NCBI RefSeq assembly: GCF_010500925.1
Contig: NZ_QVMG01000003.1
Coordinates: 62,001 to 126,000 of the forward strand
Length of the DNA stretch: 64,000 nt
From: Parabacteroides sp. 52
GTDB taxonomy: Bacteria; Bacteroidota; Bacteroidia; Bacteroidales; Tannerellaceae
Direction: 5' to 3'
The translations under genes and the position numbers were made by a program. Positions 1 through 8,824 of the stretch are shown one piece after another; positions within the stretch are counted from its first letter, which is position 1; each line of letters starts with the position of its first letter. The notes below the pieces were generated by a model. The model searched no databases and was not told where the DNA came from. It was given only the letters and a program-made list of their open reading frames with translations.

Positions 1-1
1 C

Positions 2-217
2 AATCTATACCGGCGATTCAAAAAGATATCATCGCTTACGCCGAGTGACTATATCAAAGACTATCGTTTTATCTATGCCGCACAACTTCTTATCAACACC
101 AACTTAAGCATTCAGGAGGTTATTTACAAAGTGGGGATCTCCAATAAATCGTATTTTTACCGGGAGTTTCAAAAGAAATACGGCATGTCTCCCAAAGATT
201 ATCGCTCGCAAAAATAA
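2..217 (+). CDS. C-terminal end of an AraC-type transcription regulator (partial)
   Basis: Only the last 71 codons are present; the gene is cut by the left edge of the window. The reading frame gives a typical AraC-family second helix-turn-helix: 'LSIQEVIYKVGISNKSYFYR' followed by 'FQKKYGMSPKDYR', which is the usual end of the AraC DNA-binding domain. In Bacteroidales this domain very often ends a hybrid two-component system protein that controls a polysaccharide-utilisation locus, but it could equally be a stand-alone AraC regulator, since nothing upstream is visible. The protein stops right after the helix-turn-helix, as in both classes. Its target cannot be read from this window. Confidence 0.85.
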   Translation, partial: NLYRRFKKISSLTPSDYIKDYRFIYAAQLLINTNLSIQEVIYKVGISNKSYFYREFQKKYGMSPKDYRSQK

Positions 218-550
218 AGGCAAACAGACAATTTACCCCCTTTTCTGAGGCTTCTATCCCCTTTTGGGTCGGTTAAGACACTTTTTATGTCGAATAGGAT
301 AACGTTTTTTTATCCCATTCCCCCTAATATTGTATTCGGTTTATGCGACGATTCAACTTGGCTTGTATCATCGCTTATGAAGAGATTCAGAAGGAGGGAA
401 GGAAGGATACAAAATCGTATTCCTTGCCGGAAAAACATATACTAATTCTCAATTAATTCCAATTAAAACCTTATTCGTGTTTAAATAACAGCCAAAAAAT
501 CTTTCTAACAATTCAATTTTTTCAAGTAGTTAACATAGTAATGAGTAGAA
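218..550. other. Intergenic stretch without a gene
   Basis: No coding frame is convincing here. One imperfect stem-loop is visible (arms 292-301 and 311-320, one mismatch, loop rich in T). No TAnnTTTG promoter box was found. The stretch is unusual mainly because a good plus-strand terminator follows it at 551-582, more than 330 bp after the last plus-strand stop codon. Confidence 0.5.
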
Positions 551-582
551 GTGAAGGGTAAGTGATTATCCTTCACTTTTTT
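551..582 (+). terminator. Rho-independent terminator, plus strand
   Basis: GTGAAGGGTAA pairs with TTATCCTTCAC around a GTGA loop (11 bp including one G-T), directly followed by six T. The T-run is on the plus strand only, so it acts on plus-strand transcripts. The nearest plus-strand gene ends far upstream at 217. Confidence 0.8.
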
Positions 583-661
583 GTTTGCCTGTAAACAAGG
601 CAGAGAAGGCTGATTGAAGCTCCTTCCCGGATCACTTTCTTATGCTTGTGGGGAGTTTTCG

Positions 662-1849
662 TTACTCTACATAATCTGTATACAGGAGATACTTTTTCCT
701 TATTTTTTTGTATGCCTCTAATTCGGGCTGCCAACTGGCGCGTATCTCTTCTTCGGAAACACCCTTGATTAATTGCAAACGTAGTTCTTTGGATCCGGCA
801 AGCAAGTCGAACCATTGGGGACGGGTAAAGAAAAAGGCTTGTTCCTGTCCTGCCTTTTGGTAAAAGTCGAATAGGAAACGCAAGGTGAATCCGCCCTCAA
901 AAGGCAGTTCACGCAGGTCGACACCATAACAGGTTTTGTCTTTCTGCACGGGGTTGGTGTCGAATCCGGGTAGAGATACCGGAGTAAAAGTGAACGAACC
1001 ATACTTCCGGTCCGGGAAACCGATGACCTGGAAGGGGAAATAAGTACCCCGCCCGATACTGATTTGCGTGCCTTCAAACAAACAGAGAGAGGGATAAAGG
1101 CGGATGGACTGATCGTTGGGAAGGTTGGGAGAAGGCTTGACAGGCAACCAATAGGGATCGCCATGTTTCCAGTTTTCCATAGGGATAACCTGCAGGCGGC
1201 AAGTATCCGGGGTGGTGGTTAGCCATTTTTCCCCCTGAATCATCCGGGCGAGTTCTCCGACTGTCAGTCCGTGAAGCAAAGGGATGGGATGCATACCGAC
1301 AAAGGACTCGAACCCTTCCCGTCGCAGGGGACCGTCTACAAAGTCGTTGGGATTGGGACGGTCGAGCACGATACACTCTTTATCGTTTTCCGCACAGGCT
1401 TCCATCACATAGTGCATGGTACTGATGTAGGTATAGAAGCGGGTTCCGACATCTTGTATATCAAAAAGAAGTACGTCTATGTCGGCCAGTTGGGCAGCGG
1501 TTGGTTTTTTATTTTTCCCATAAAGAGAGACAATAGGGATGCCGGTGCGCAGGTCGCGGCTGTCTTTGATCTCAGCCCCTGCATCGGCAGTTCCCCGGAA
1601 CCCATGTTCGGGGGCAAAGACTTTCTTCACCTGCACGTGTTTTCCCAATAAGGCATCCAAGAGATGCTCCTGGGTATGCTCCAGGATAGAGGTTTGGTTG
1701 ACGACCAGGCCTACCCATTTTCCTTCCAACAGAGGTACGAGTACATCCAGACGTTCTGCACCCAGCTTCAATGCAGGTTCTTGCGCCCCAATCTGTCCTG
1801 CCAGACAGAGTAAGAGTAAGGATATCTTAAACCGAATCATATATGTCAT
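662..1849 (-). CDS. namZ: DUF1343 family exported protein, probable exo-beta-N-acetylmuramidase (NamZ-like)
   Basis: The protein of about 395 residues starts with a signal peptide (MIRFKISLLLLCLAGQIGAQ), so it works in the periplasm. The rest is a full-length DUF1343 domain: 'GLVVNQTS', 'VFAPEHGFRG', 'DIQDVGTRFYTYISTM', 'VLDRPNPN' and 'SPNLP' are recognisable. The characterised member of the family, NamZ (GH171), removes MurNAc from the non-reducing ends of peptidoglycan fragments; a role in cell-wall recycling is inferred from that. The ATG at 1849 was chosen because a purine-rich AAGGAAAC lies just upstream; an in-frame GTG at 1867 and an ATG at 1840 are alternatives. It is a single-gene unit with its own promoter box. 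Confidence 0.85.
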   Translation of the reverse strand: MTYMIRFKISLLLLCLAGQIGAQEPALKLGAERLDVLVPLLEGKWVGLVVNQTSILEHTQEHLLDALLGKHVQVKKVFAPEHGFRGTADAGAEIKDSRDLRTGIPIVSLYGKNKKPTAAQLADIDVLLFDIQDVGTRFYTYISTMHYVMEACAENDKECIVLDRPNPNDFVDGPLRREGFESFVGMHPIPLLHGLTVGELARMIQGEKWLTTTPDTCRLQVIPMENWKHGDPYWLPVKPSPNLPNDQSIRLYPSLCLFEGTQISIGRGTYFPFQVIGFPDRKYGSFTFTPVSLPGFDTNPVQKDKTCYGVDLRELPFEGGFTLRFLFDFYQKAGQEQAFFFTRPQWFDLLAGSKELRLQLIKGVSEEEIRASWQPELEAYKKIRKKYLLYTDYVE

Positions 1850-1921
1850 ATCTTTGTTTCCTTCCACTGTTTAAGGATGTAAAAGTACAAAATGTTTTTG
1901 GCTTTGGCTTACTGCCTTTTG

Positions 1922-1929
1922 CAAATGTA
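1922..1929 (-). promoter_or_regulatory. Bacteroidota -7 box for the DUF1343 gene
   Basis: On the minus strand the sequence reads TACATTTG, matching TAnnTTTG. It lies about 70 bp before the chosen start codon. No clear -33 TTTG is visible at the right distance. Confidence 0.5.
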
Positions 1930-2089
1930 TGTTTCCATTCATGAATAAGAATATCTCCCTTTGGCGGGGGATATAAAGGGGTAGGTATACTTAATTATCC
2001 GTATACAGTTGTTACGAATGAGGTTATTACGTATTTTTACAGGAGTAAAAGGGGCGAACGATAGAAAAAATAACTCCCCTGGGGCTGGG

Positions 2090-2190
2090 AAATAAAAGTG
2101 TCGATAGCCGTCGGCACTTTTGCTGATAATTGTCGGCAATTTTGCTGACATATATCGGCAATTTTGCCGACGGCTATCGGCAATTTTATT
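2090..2190. repeat. 22-bp palindromic tandem array A
   Basis: Units begin at 2111, 2133 and 2155, with a partial unit on each side. Each has the form TCGGCA-N4-TGCCGA-N6. The ends are inverted: AAATAAAAGTG on the left and CAATTTTATT on the right. The outer segment GATAGCCGTCGGC (2103-2115) is exactly complementary to GCCGACGGCTATC (2166-2178), so the whole array can fold as one long hairpin. It lies between two divergent genes. A separate small stem-loop (1951-1959 with 1966-1974) precedes it. An open frame runs from inside the array into the HD-domain gene, which could mislead start prediction. Confidence 0.9.
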
Positions 2191-2227
2191 CCCCCGCGTT
2201 TTTATAGTTATATCGAACGGAGATAAA

Positions 2228-2797
2228 ATGATAGATACAAACAGAATATACCTTTATATGGATCCTTACCAATTGATTGAGAAATATTATCCTGTCGGTT
2301 CCGAATCGTACAAAATCCTGGTGGCACATAGCCGGAGCGTAGCGGATAAGGCTTTGTCTATTGCCCGGTTGCATCCGGAGATGGCATTGGACAAGACGTT
2401 TATTGAAGAAGCGGCTTTGTTGCATGATATCGGTGTGTTTTTATGCCATGCACCTTCAATAGGCTGTCGGGGAGAAGCGGAATATATTTGTCACGGCTAC
2501 CTGGGAGCAGACCTGATGCGTAAAGAGGGTTTCCCGCGGCATGCATTGGTGTGCGAACGGCATACCGGAACGGGCATAAGCCTGCAGATGATCCGGGAGC
2601 AGAAGTTGCCGTTACCCCTGCGGAACTTCTTACCGGAGACCTTGGAGGAACAATTGATCTGTTTCGCCGATAAGTTTTTCAGTAAGACAAAATTGGAGAA
2701 GGAGAAGTCCGTCGACAAGATAAAACAGGGACTTTCCCGTTACGGGAAAGAGACAACAGAGCGTTTTGACGATTGGTGTAAACTCTTTTTAGGGTAA
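2228..2797 (+). CDS. HD-domain phosphohydrolase
   Basis: This 189-residue soluble protein carries an HD metal-binding fold: an early His (AHSRSVADKA), the HD doublet in 'AALLHDIGVFLC', and later His/Asp residues in 'HGYLGADLMR' and 'CERHTG'. HD proteins are metal-dependent phosphohydrolases acting on nucleotides or similar phosphates; the substrate here is not evident. The start at MIDTNRIYLY was chosen because the longer open frame, beginning at 2120, is translated repeat-array sequence with no similarity to the family. An ATG at 2258 (MDPYQLIEKYYP) is also possible. The gene is followed after 90 bp by lptD on the same strand. Confidence 0.8.
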   Translation: MIDTNRIYLYMDPYQLIEKYYPVGSESYKILVAHSRSVADKALSIARLHPEMALDKTFIEEAALLHDIGVFLCHAPSIGCRGEAEYICHGYLGADLMRKEGFPRHALVCERHTGTGISLQMIREQKLPLPLRNFLPETLEEQLICFADKFFSKTKLEKEKSVDKIKQGLSRYGKETTERFDDWCKLFLG

Positions 2798-2887
2798 TTC
2801 TCTCTGTCAGGCTCGTTTATTTGTTATACATTTGCAGCCGGATTGACAAGGAATCGATAATTGATGATGAACAAGAAATAACCGGCA

Positions 2888-5860
2888 ATGAGAGGGAAAC
2901 AGACGGCATCTATACAGCCGCCTAAGGTGGCTACTAATTGTCAATTGGCTAAGGACCAACGCTGTTTGTCAATTGGACCAGGACCTTTATTGCCTGCCGA
3001 TTGGGGGAAGAGGAATGCCGTTTGCCGGATCGTTTTTGCCCTCTTTGTCTTTTTGTCCTGTCCCCTCCTACTGTCTGCCCAGGAGATGAACCACTCCTTG
3101 GAAGAAATCCTGCCTCCCATCCCTCCCTTAGACAGGGATACGCTGATTTCCAATACTTTCTCATCCTCCGACACTTTATTGATAGCCAAAAATGACAGTG
3201 TCATGCAATCAGACAGTGTGCCCCGGAAAAATGCCCTGGATGCACCGGTGAGCTATCAATCGACCGACTCCATTGTGATGACAGCGGGAAACTGGGCGTA
3301 TATCTTTGGAGAAGGAGTGGTGAAATACCAGAATATTGAACTGCAATCCGAAACCATCGAAATGAATATGGACAGCAGCATTGTTTTTGCCAAGTTCGGT
3401 TTGGATTCGATCGGAGAAGAGTTTGGTTATCCTATCTTCAAAGAAGGAGAGCAACAGTATGAGTCGCGTACCATGCGCTATAATTTCAAATCCCGCAAAG
3501 GGTATATATCCGATGTGGTTACCCAGCAAGGCGAAGGATTTGTGACGGCTGAACGAACCAAAAAGATGGAATCGGATGTGATGAATATGGTCAATGGACG
3601 TTATACCACCTGCGACCATCATGACCACCCGCACTTTTATATACAAATTACCAAAGGCAAGATCCGTCCGCATAAGAACATCGTTACCGGGCCTGTTTAC
3701 CTTGTTATCGAAGACGTGCCCTTACCCCTGGCTCTGCCGTTCGCTTTTTTCCCTTTTTCCAGCAGCTATCAGTCGGGCATTATTATGCCCAGTTATGGGG
3801 ATGAGTCGGCCCGGGGCTTCAGCTTACGGGACGGAGGGTATTACTTTGCCATCAGCGACTATGTGGATCTGGCATTGACGGGAGAGATCTATACAAAAGG
3901 ATCCTGGGGATTAAGCGCCCGCTCTTCCTACCGGAAGCGTTATAAGTTCTCTGGCAATTTCAATGCTTCTTACCAGGTGACCAAAACAGGAGATAAAATA
4001 AAATTACCCCCTGGGGTACAGGGCGATTATAGCCTGTCGAAAGACTTTAAGGTCAACTGGACACATACACAAGATGCCAAAGCCAATCCATACAGAACAT
4101 TTTCGGCGAGTGTCAACTTTGCAACCTCTAGCTTCGACAGGAATAGTGCGACCGGTTATTTAGGCAGTGGATCAGGCAATTATGCGGATGCGACACAGAA
4201 TACGAAAGGGTCGTCCGTGAGCATCACCCAGCGCTTCCCAAACAGTCCGTTTAGTATATCGGGAACAATGAATATCAATCAACGCTCCAAGGACTCGGCA
4301 ATTGCTGTGACCTTGCCCGATATATCGATCACCATGAATCGTATCTATCCGTTTAAGCGTAAAAATGCGATCGGCAAAGACCGGTGGTATGAAAAAATCT
4401 CCATGAGTTATACCGGATACCTGCGCAACAGTATCGATACCAAAGAAGACCTGATCCTGAAATCCAACCTGGTAAAAGACTGGAGAAACGCTATGCAGCA
4501 TACGATACCTGTCAGTGCGACTTTCAATGTATTGAAATATATAAATATATCCCCCAGCTTCAATTATAAGGAACGGTGGTATACAAGTAAAATAGAGAAA
4601 ACATACGATCCGCAATTGCAACGGTTGGCACCGACAGATACGACCTACGGTTTTTACAGACTGTTTGATTACAGCGCTTCTGTTTCTGCCTCAACGACAT
4701 TGTATGGAAACTTTATTCCTATAGCCGCTTTGCAGAAGTGGACCAAGGTGAAACATATACGGCACCGGTTCGAACCTTCTATCAGCCTCAGTGCCACACC
4801 GGATTTCGGTTCTTCCCGCTATGGGTATTATGAGACTTACCATTATATCGGATCCGATGGAAAAGAAGTAACGGATCAATATTCACCGTTTGCACATAAT
4901 CAGTTCGGTACTCCGGGAAGAGGGAAGTCCGGAAGCATCAATTTCAGCCTCGACAATAACCTTGAGATGAAAATAATATCGGCCAGGGATTCAAGCGGAG
5001 AACGCAAAATCAGTCTGATTGATAAACTCTCTCTGGGCATGAGTTACAATATGGCCGTTGATACTTTCCAATGGAGTGACCTGAATGTAGGTCTGCGCCT
5101 GAAACTATCGAAAAGCTATACCTTGAATCTGACCGGGGTCTTTGATACGTATACATACGAAGCCGGAGCAAGGGACGAACATGGCACAATCACCACCCTT
5201 CGCAAACGCAATGTGTTGCGCTGGAACGCAGGGAAGGGGATCGGACGTTTGCGGTCTACCGGCACAAGTTTCTCGTATACTTTTAATAACGAAACGCTCA
5301 AAAAACTATTAGGCAGAGGCTCTGAAGAGGATGCTTCGAATAAGACAAATGGCTCTGCAGGCGATGATGCGCACACCCCTCCCGATGGCATGGATACAGA
5401 TAGGATGCATGCACATGGTGAAAAAGACGAGGGACGTTTGTTGGGCGCTAAAAAAGAAACGGGTGAATATGATTCGGACGGATACCTGATTACAAGTATT
5501 CCCTGGAGTCTTTCTTTTAGTTACAGCATGCGGTTAGGGTATAATACGCGGAGTATTGACCAAAAGAATCTGGAGTATAAGTATGCGGTAACACACAGCC
5601 TCAGCTTTAACGGGAATATCCAGCCAACAAAGAACTGGCGGTTGAATTTTAATGCTACCTATGATTTTGATCAGAAAAAAATATCTTTTATGACATGTAA
5701 TATCTCCCGGGATTTGCATTGTTTCCAGATGACTGCCAGCTTTGTTCCGGTGGGCCCCTATAAATCTTATTCTTTCTCTGTGGCAGTAAGCTCTGCCTTA
5801 CTGAAAGACCTGAAATACGATCAGAGCAGCAATTACCGCGATGCGTTAAAATGGTATTAA
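2888..5860 (+). CDS. lptD: LPS-assembly outer-membrane protein LptD (Bacteroidota type)
   Basis: This is a 990-residue outer-membrane protein. A signal sequence (VFALFVFLSCPLLLSAQE) ends near residue 65, preceded by an unusually long N-terminal stretch, so the true start may be downstream of the annotated ATG, although no better Met lies before the signal. An OstA/LptA-like domain follows ('GEGVVKYQNIELQSETIEMN', 'MRYNFKSRKGYISDVVTQQGEG', 'YTTCDHHDHPHFYI'). The remaining two thirds is an aromatic-rich beta-barrel of alternating strands. LptD inserts lipopolysaccharide into the outer leaflet together with LptE. A low-complexity acidic stretch near residues 815-860 looks like an extracellular loop. 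It ends four bases before the convergent ung gene. Confidence 0.85.
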   Translation: MRGKQTASIQPPKVATNCQLAKDQRCLSIGPGPLLPADWGKRNAVCRIVFALFVFLSCPLLLSAQEMNHSLEEILPPIPPLDRDTLISNTFSSSDTLLIAKNDSVMQSDSVPRKNALDAPVSYQSTDSIVMTAGNWAYIFGEGVVKYQNIELQSETIEMNMDSSIVFAKFGLDSIGEEFGYPIFKEGEQQYESRTMRYNFKSRKGYISDVVTQQGEGFVTAERTKKMESDVMNMVNGRYTTCDHHDHPHFYIQITKGKIRPHKNIVTGPVYLVIEDVPLPLALPFAFFPFSSSYQSGIIMPSYGDESARGFSLRDGGYYFAISDYVDLALTGEIYTKGSWGLSARSSYRKRYKFSGNFNASYQVTKTGDKIKLPPGVQGDYSLSKDFKVNWTHTQDAKANPYRTFSASVNFATSSFDRNSATGYLGSGSGNYADATQNTKGSSVSITQRFPNSPFSISGTMNINQRSKDSAIAVTLPDISITMNRIYPFKRKNAIGKDRWYEKISMSYTGYLRNSIDTKEDLILKSNLVKDWRNAMQHTIPVSATFNVLKYINISPSFNYKERWYTSKIEKTYDPQLQRLAPTDTTYGFYRLFDYSASVSASTTLYGNFIPIAALQKWTKVKHIRHRFEPSISLSATPDFGSSRYGYYETYHYIGSDGKEVTDQYSPFAHNQFGTPGRGKSGSINFSLDNNLEMKIISARDSSGERKISLIDKLSLGMSYNMAVDTFQWSDLNVGLRLKLSKSYTLNLTGVFDTYTYEAGARDEHGTITTLRKRNVLRWNAGKGIGRLRSTGTSFSYTFNNETLKKLLGRGSEEDASNKTNGSAGDDAHTPPDGMDTDRMHAHGEKDEGRLLGAKKETGEYDSDGYLITSIPWSLSFSYSMRLGYNTRSIDQKNLEYKYAVTHSLSFNGNIQPTKNWRLNFNATYDFDQKKISFMTCNISRDLHCFQMTASFVPVGPYKSYSFSVAVSSALLKDLKYDQSSNYRDALKWY

Positions 5861-5864
5861 TCGT

Positions 5865-6527
5865 CTACCATTGGATAGGCAACTGCCCGGTAGCTATCAG
5901 ATAATCGTTTGCCTTGCTGAAATGTTTGTTTCCGAAAAATCCCCGATAGGCAGAAAGAGGCGAAGGATGAGCCGACTTAAGAACCAGGTTACATGTGTCA
6001 TCTATAAAACCTCCTTTGCGTTGGGCGTAAGATCCCCAAAGAATATATACAATATGTTTACGATTCTCGGCTAAGCGATGGATAACTGCGTCTGTAAAGG
6101 TTTCCCAGCCTTTGTTCTGGTGAGATCCTGCCTGGTGCGCCCGCACGGTAAGGGTGGCGTTTAAGAGCAATACGCCTTGCTCAGCCCACCGATTCAGATT
6201 GCCACTGGCTGGCATCGGCTGAGCCAAATCACTTTCTATCTCTTTAAATATATTTAATAAGGAAGGAGGAAAAGAGACTCCGTCTTGCACGGAAAAACAT
6301 AGGCCATGCGCCTGACGGGGTTCATGATAAGGGTCCTGTCCGAGAATGACCACTTTGACCTTGTCAAACGGGCAATGCATAAATGCATTGAATATCTCTT
6401 TCCCGGGAGGATATACTGTTCCCTGTTGATACTCCGTACGAACAAAGTCCGTCAATTGTCTGAAATAATCTTTTTCAAATTCGGAACTTAATTGTTCCTT
6501 CCAGGTCTGTTCTATTTTAACGTCCAC
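5865..6527 (-). CDS. ung: Uracil-DNA glycosylase, family 1
   Basis: At 220 residues it has the normal family length and both diagnostic motifs: 'GQDPYH' with the catalytic Asp and 'HPSPLSAYRGFFG' with the catalytic His. 'GVLLLNATLTVR' is also typical. It removes uracil from DNA to start base-excision repair. The start codon is GTG; no in-frame ATG lies between it and the preceding sequence that would give a better fit. It sits downstream of asnA on the same strand with a 98-bp spacer containing an inverted repeat, and faces lptD tail to tail. Confidence 0.95.
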   Translation of the reverse strand: MDVKIEQTWKEQLSSEFEKDYFRQLTDFVRTEYQQGTVYPPGKEIFNAFMHCPFDKVKVVILGQDPYHEPRQAHGLCFSVQDGVSFPPSLLNIFKEIESDLAQPMPASGNLNRWAEQGVLLLNATLTVRAHQAGSHQNKGWETFTDAVIHRLAENRKHIVYILWGSYAQRKGGFIDDTCNLVLKSAHPSPLSAYRGFFGNKHFSKANDYLIATGQLPIQW

Positions 6528-6540
6528 ACTTCTATGAATT

Positions 6541-6609
6541 GAAAGTTGAAAATGGAAAATTCTATTTATCTCCTCAAAGGTAAGAAGTTCCCTCTAATTT
6601 TCAACTTTC
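6541..6609. repeat. Inverted repeat in the asnA-ung spacer
   Basis: GAAAGTTGAAAAT (6541-6553) is the exact complement of ATTTTCAACTTTC (6597-6609). The sequence belongs to the GAAAATTG/CATTTTC type of AT-rich simple sequence, also seen at 63271-63390. There is no T-run directly after the stem, so termination is uncertain. Confidence 0.55.
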
Positions 6610-6625
6610 CATTTTCTATTTCCCC

Positions 6626-7663
6626 TTAAATCAACGGCATTCCGGCTTCCGCGGCTTCGTGCCGCATCTCTTCCGGCCATATGCTTGCCTGGATCTCTCC
6701 GATATGGGCTTTGCGCAGGTAAAACATACACAGACGGCTTTGGCCGATCCCTCCTCCAATGCTTAAGGGGAGTTCGTCGTTCAACAAACGTTTGTGAAAA
6801 AATAATTCTTTTTTATTTTCCGAGCCGGTGATTGCTAACTGACGCAAAAGAGCTTCTTTGTCTACACGTATCCCCATAGAAGAGAGTTCCAGGGAACGGT
6901 TCAAAACATCATCCCAAACCAATAGATCTCCGTTTAAACCCGTTTGCCCGTTTGTTGCGACGGTAGACCAGTCGTCATAATCCGGTGCCCGGCCATCGTG
7001 TTTCTCCCCGTTTTTCAACGTGCATCCTATACCGATAATGAATACGGCACCGTATTCTTTGGCTATGGCATCCTCTCTTTCTTTGGGCGTGAGGTTCGGA
7101 TAACGTTGCAGTAGTTCTTCCGAATGAATGAAAAATATGTCTTGGGGCAGTACCGGTTTGATTTTAGGAAACATTTCATACACCATATATTCCGTGCGAA
7201 CCATGGCTGCGTAAATGCGACGAACAATCATCTTCAAGAAATCAACCGTGCGTTCTTCCCGGCTCATGACACGCTCCCAGTCCCATTGATCCACATAAAG
7301 CGAATGTAAATTGCCCAATTCTTCGTCCGAACGGATGGCATTCATGTCTGTATATATACCGTATCCCTCTTCTATGTTATAATCGGCCAATGTAAGGCGT
7401 TTCCATTTAGCCAGGGAATGGACAATCTCCGCTTGGGCGTCCCCCAAATCTTTTATAGGAAAAGTAACTGCACGCTCCGTCCCATTCAAATCATCATTAA
7501 TCCCCAAGCCTTTCAAAACGAATAGAGGAGCTGTGACGCGGCGTAAACGTAACTCCGAAGAAAGGTTCTGCTGGAAAAAGTCTTTAATCTTTTTGATACC
7601 GAGTTCTGTCTGGCAAAGATTAAGAATGGCTTTGTATCCGGCCGGTTTTATTAAATAGCTCAT
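6626..7663 (-). CDS. asnA: Aspartate-ammonia ligase (asparagine synthetase A)
   Basis: The 345-residue sequence matches AsnA along its whole length: 'VTAPLFVLKGLGINDDLNG', 'KRLTLADY', 'GIYTDMNAIR', 'LHSLYVDQWDWE' and 'SIGGGIGQSRLCMF'. The enzyme makes asparagine from aspartate, ammonia and ATP, through an aspartyl-AMP intermediate, and is structurally related to class II aminoacyl-tRNA synthetases. It is soluble and cytoplasmic. A TATCTTTG box lies about 35 bp upstream. The gene is probably transcribed alone or with ung. Confidence 0.96.
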   Translation of the reverse strand: MSYLIKPAGYKAILNLCQTELGIKKIKDFFQQNLSSELRLRRVTAPLFVLKGLGINDDLNGTERAVTFPIKDLGDAQAEIVHSLAKWKRLTLADYNIEEGYGIYTDMNAIRSDEELGNLHSLYVDQWDWERVMSREERTVDFLKMIVRRIYAAMVRTEYMVYEMFPKIKPVLPQDIFFIHSEELLQRYPNLTPKEREDAIAKEYGAVFIIGIGCTLKNGEKHDGRAPDYDDWSTVATNGQTGLNGDLLVWDDVLNRSLELSSMGIRVDKEALLRQLAITGSENKKELFFHKRLLNDELPLSIGGGIGQSRLCMFYLRKAHIGEIQASIWPEEMRHEAAEAGMPLI

Positions 7664-7697
7664 GTAATTGTTGTGTTTAGTGCATGATTATGACCGA

Positions 7698-7705
7698 CAA
7701 AGATA
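7698..7705 (-). promoter_or_regulatory. Bacteroidota -7 box for asnA
   Basis: The minus strand reads TATCTTTG. A partial -33 (GTTG) lies 19 bp further upstream. Confidence 0.55.
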
Positions 7706-7813
7706 ATTATATCGATCAAAACATCAACAATATCACCTGTTTTATTTGCAAAATGGAAGAAAATACACAAGAGAACAGTGCAAATTATCAAAATCAATAA
7801 AAACCTCCTTCTG

Positions 7814-7845
7814 TTTGCGAAACTAAGAGAATATATGTACTTTTG
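7814..7845 (+). promoter_or_regulatory. Promoter of tRNA-Arg
   Basis: TTTG (7814-7817), a 20-bp spacer and TACTTTTG (7838-7845) match the full Bacteroidota vegetative promoter. The tRNA begins 18 bp later. Confidence 0.75.
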
Positions 7846-7863
7846 CCGAATTCTTAGTAAAAG

Positions 7864-7935
7864 GCACCCGTAGTTCAATGGATAGAATATCGGATTCCGG
7901 TTCCGACGATGTGGGTTCGATTCCCGCCGGGTGTA
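7864..7935 (+). tRNA. tRNA-Arg (anticodon CCG)
   Basis: A full cloverleaf can be drawn: acceptor GCACCCG pairs with CGGGTGT (first pair G-T), anticodon stem TCGGA/TCCGA encloses the loop TTCCGGT with CCG in the middle, and the T-arm is GGGTTCGATTCCC. CCA is not encoded. It has its own promoter and terminator, so it is a monocistronic tRNA gene. Confidence 0.93.
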
Positions 7936-7942
7936 CATTAGA

Positions 7943-7964
7943 AGCCGCTTGTAGAGCGGCTTTT
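7943..7964 (+). terminator. Terminator after tRNA-Arg
   Basis: AGCCGCT pairs with AGCGGCT around TGTAG, followed by TTTT. It lies eight bases after the tRNA. Confidence 0.75.
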
Positions 7965-8144
7965 GTTGTTTCCAAGCGGCTACTACGGCTATTTAAAAGG
8001 TTTTCATTGTGCGTTAACATGCGCAAATACGCGTTAATATTCTACCCTTTTCGGACTTATTTCGTACCTTTTTCGCACCCCACATTAAACAATCAACCCT
8101 TCCTCCTGTTTTATACATAAAAATCCCTTTAAAACAGATTCGGT

Positions 8145-8579
8145 ATGAATGCAATCCTAAAATTTCTTTTTCCCCTGAAACCGGAGGGGCATAACATCTC
8201 TTTATTATTATTGGCTTTCCGTATATTGTTTGGCATTTTGCTAATGACACATGGTGTGCAAAAGTGGATGCAGTTTTCGCAACTCTCAGCGAACTTTCCG
8301 GACCCGTTGGCAGTAGGCAGTGACATCTCATTGGGGCTGGCTATTTTTGGAGAGGTGATTTGCTCCATTGGCTTTATTTTGGGAATAGGGTATCGCCTGG
8401 CCATCCTGCCAATGATTTTCACTATGGGGGTTGCCTTTTTTGTTATCCATGGAGGAGATCCTTTCGCCGTGAAAGAATTGGCATTTGTCTACATGATAGT
8501 TTACATTATTATGTTTATCATAGGGCCCGGTCGATATGCACTGGATAGATACCTTGCCGTTTCAATCGCTAAAAAGTAA
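8145..8579 (+). CDS. DoxX family membrane protein
   Basis: The 144-residue protein has four hydrophobic helices and the family features 'LAFRILFGILLMTHGVQKW' in helix 1 and 'FGEVICSIGFILGIGYRLA' around helix 2. DoxX proteins are small inner-membrane proteins whose function is poorly defined; some associate with thiol or quinone oxidation. No partner gene is adjacent, because it lies between tRNA genes. The ATG follows an AT-rich leader without a clear promoter box. Confidence 0.85.
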   Translation: MNAILKFLFPLKPEGHNISLLLLAFRILFGILLMTHGVQKWMQFSQLSANFPDPLAVGSDISLGLAIFGEVICSIGFILGIGYRLAILPMIFTMGVAFFVIHGGDPFAVKELAFVYMIVYIIMFIIGPGRYALDRYLAVSIAKK

Positions 8580-8657
8580 TGTATCTGTTTTTTTGTAACG
8601 CATAGCCCTTTCAAACCGTATATTTTCTCTTCGTTTTTTATTTTTTCCAGTCAAATG

Positions 8658-8688
8658 TTTGGAAGCAAGAAAAAAAGACATATCTTTG
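8658..8688 (+). promoter_or_regulatory. Promoter of the tRNA-Val pair
   Basis: TTTG (8658-8661), a 19-bp spacer and TATCTTTG (8681-8688) form a consensus Bacteroidota promoter, 32 bp before the first tRNA-Val. Confidence 0.8.
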
Positions 8689-8720
8689 CACCGTCTTTAG
8701 AGAAAGGCATACTTTTGAAA

Positions 8721-8795
8721 GGGCGTTTAGCTCAGCTGGTTCAGAGCATCTGCCTTACAAGCAGAGGGTCGGCGGTTCGAATCCGTCAACGCCCA
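8721..8795 (+). tRNA. tRNA-Val (anticodon TAC), copy 1
   Basis: Acceptor GGGCGTT pairs with AACGCCC, anticodon stem TCTGC/GCAGA encloses CTTACAA (anticodon TAC), and the T-arm contains GTTCGAATC. CCA is not encoded. Confidence 0.95.
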
Positions 8796-8824
8796 CTTTC
8801 AAAAAACAACATTTCTCCCTACAA

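Noticed and set aside
1-217. The AraC-type regulator as regulator of the 49-62 kb PUL
   Set aside because: It lies about 50 kb away with many unrelated genes between; such regulators normally sit beside their locus. Its target is more probably to the left of the window.
2090-2190. CRISPR array
   Set aside because: The units are contiguous 22-bp repeats without unique spacers, each is palindromic, and no cas gene is present anywhere in the window.
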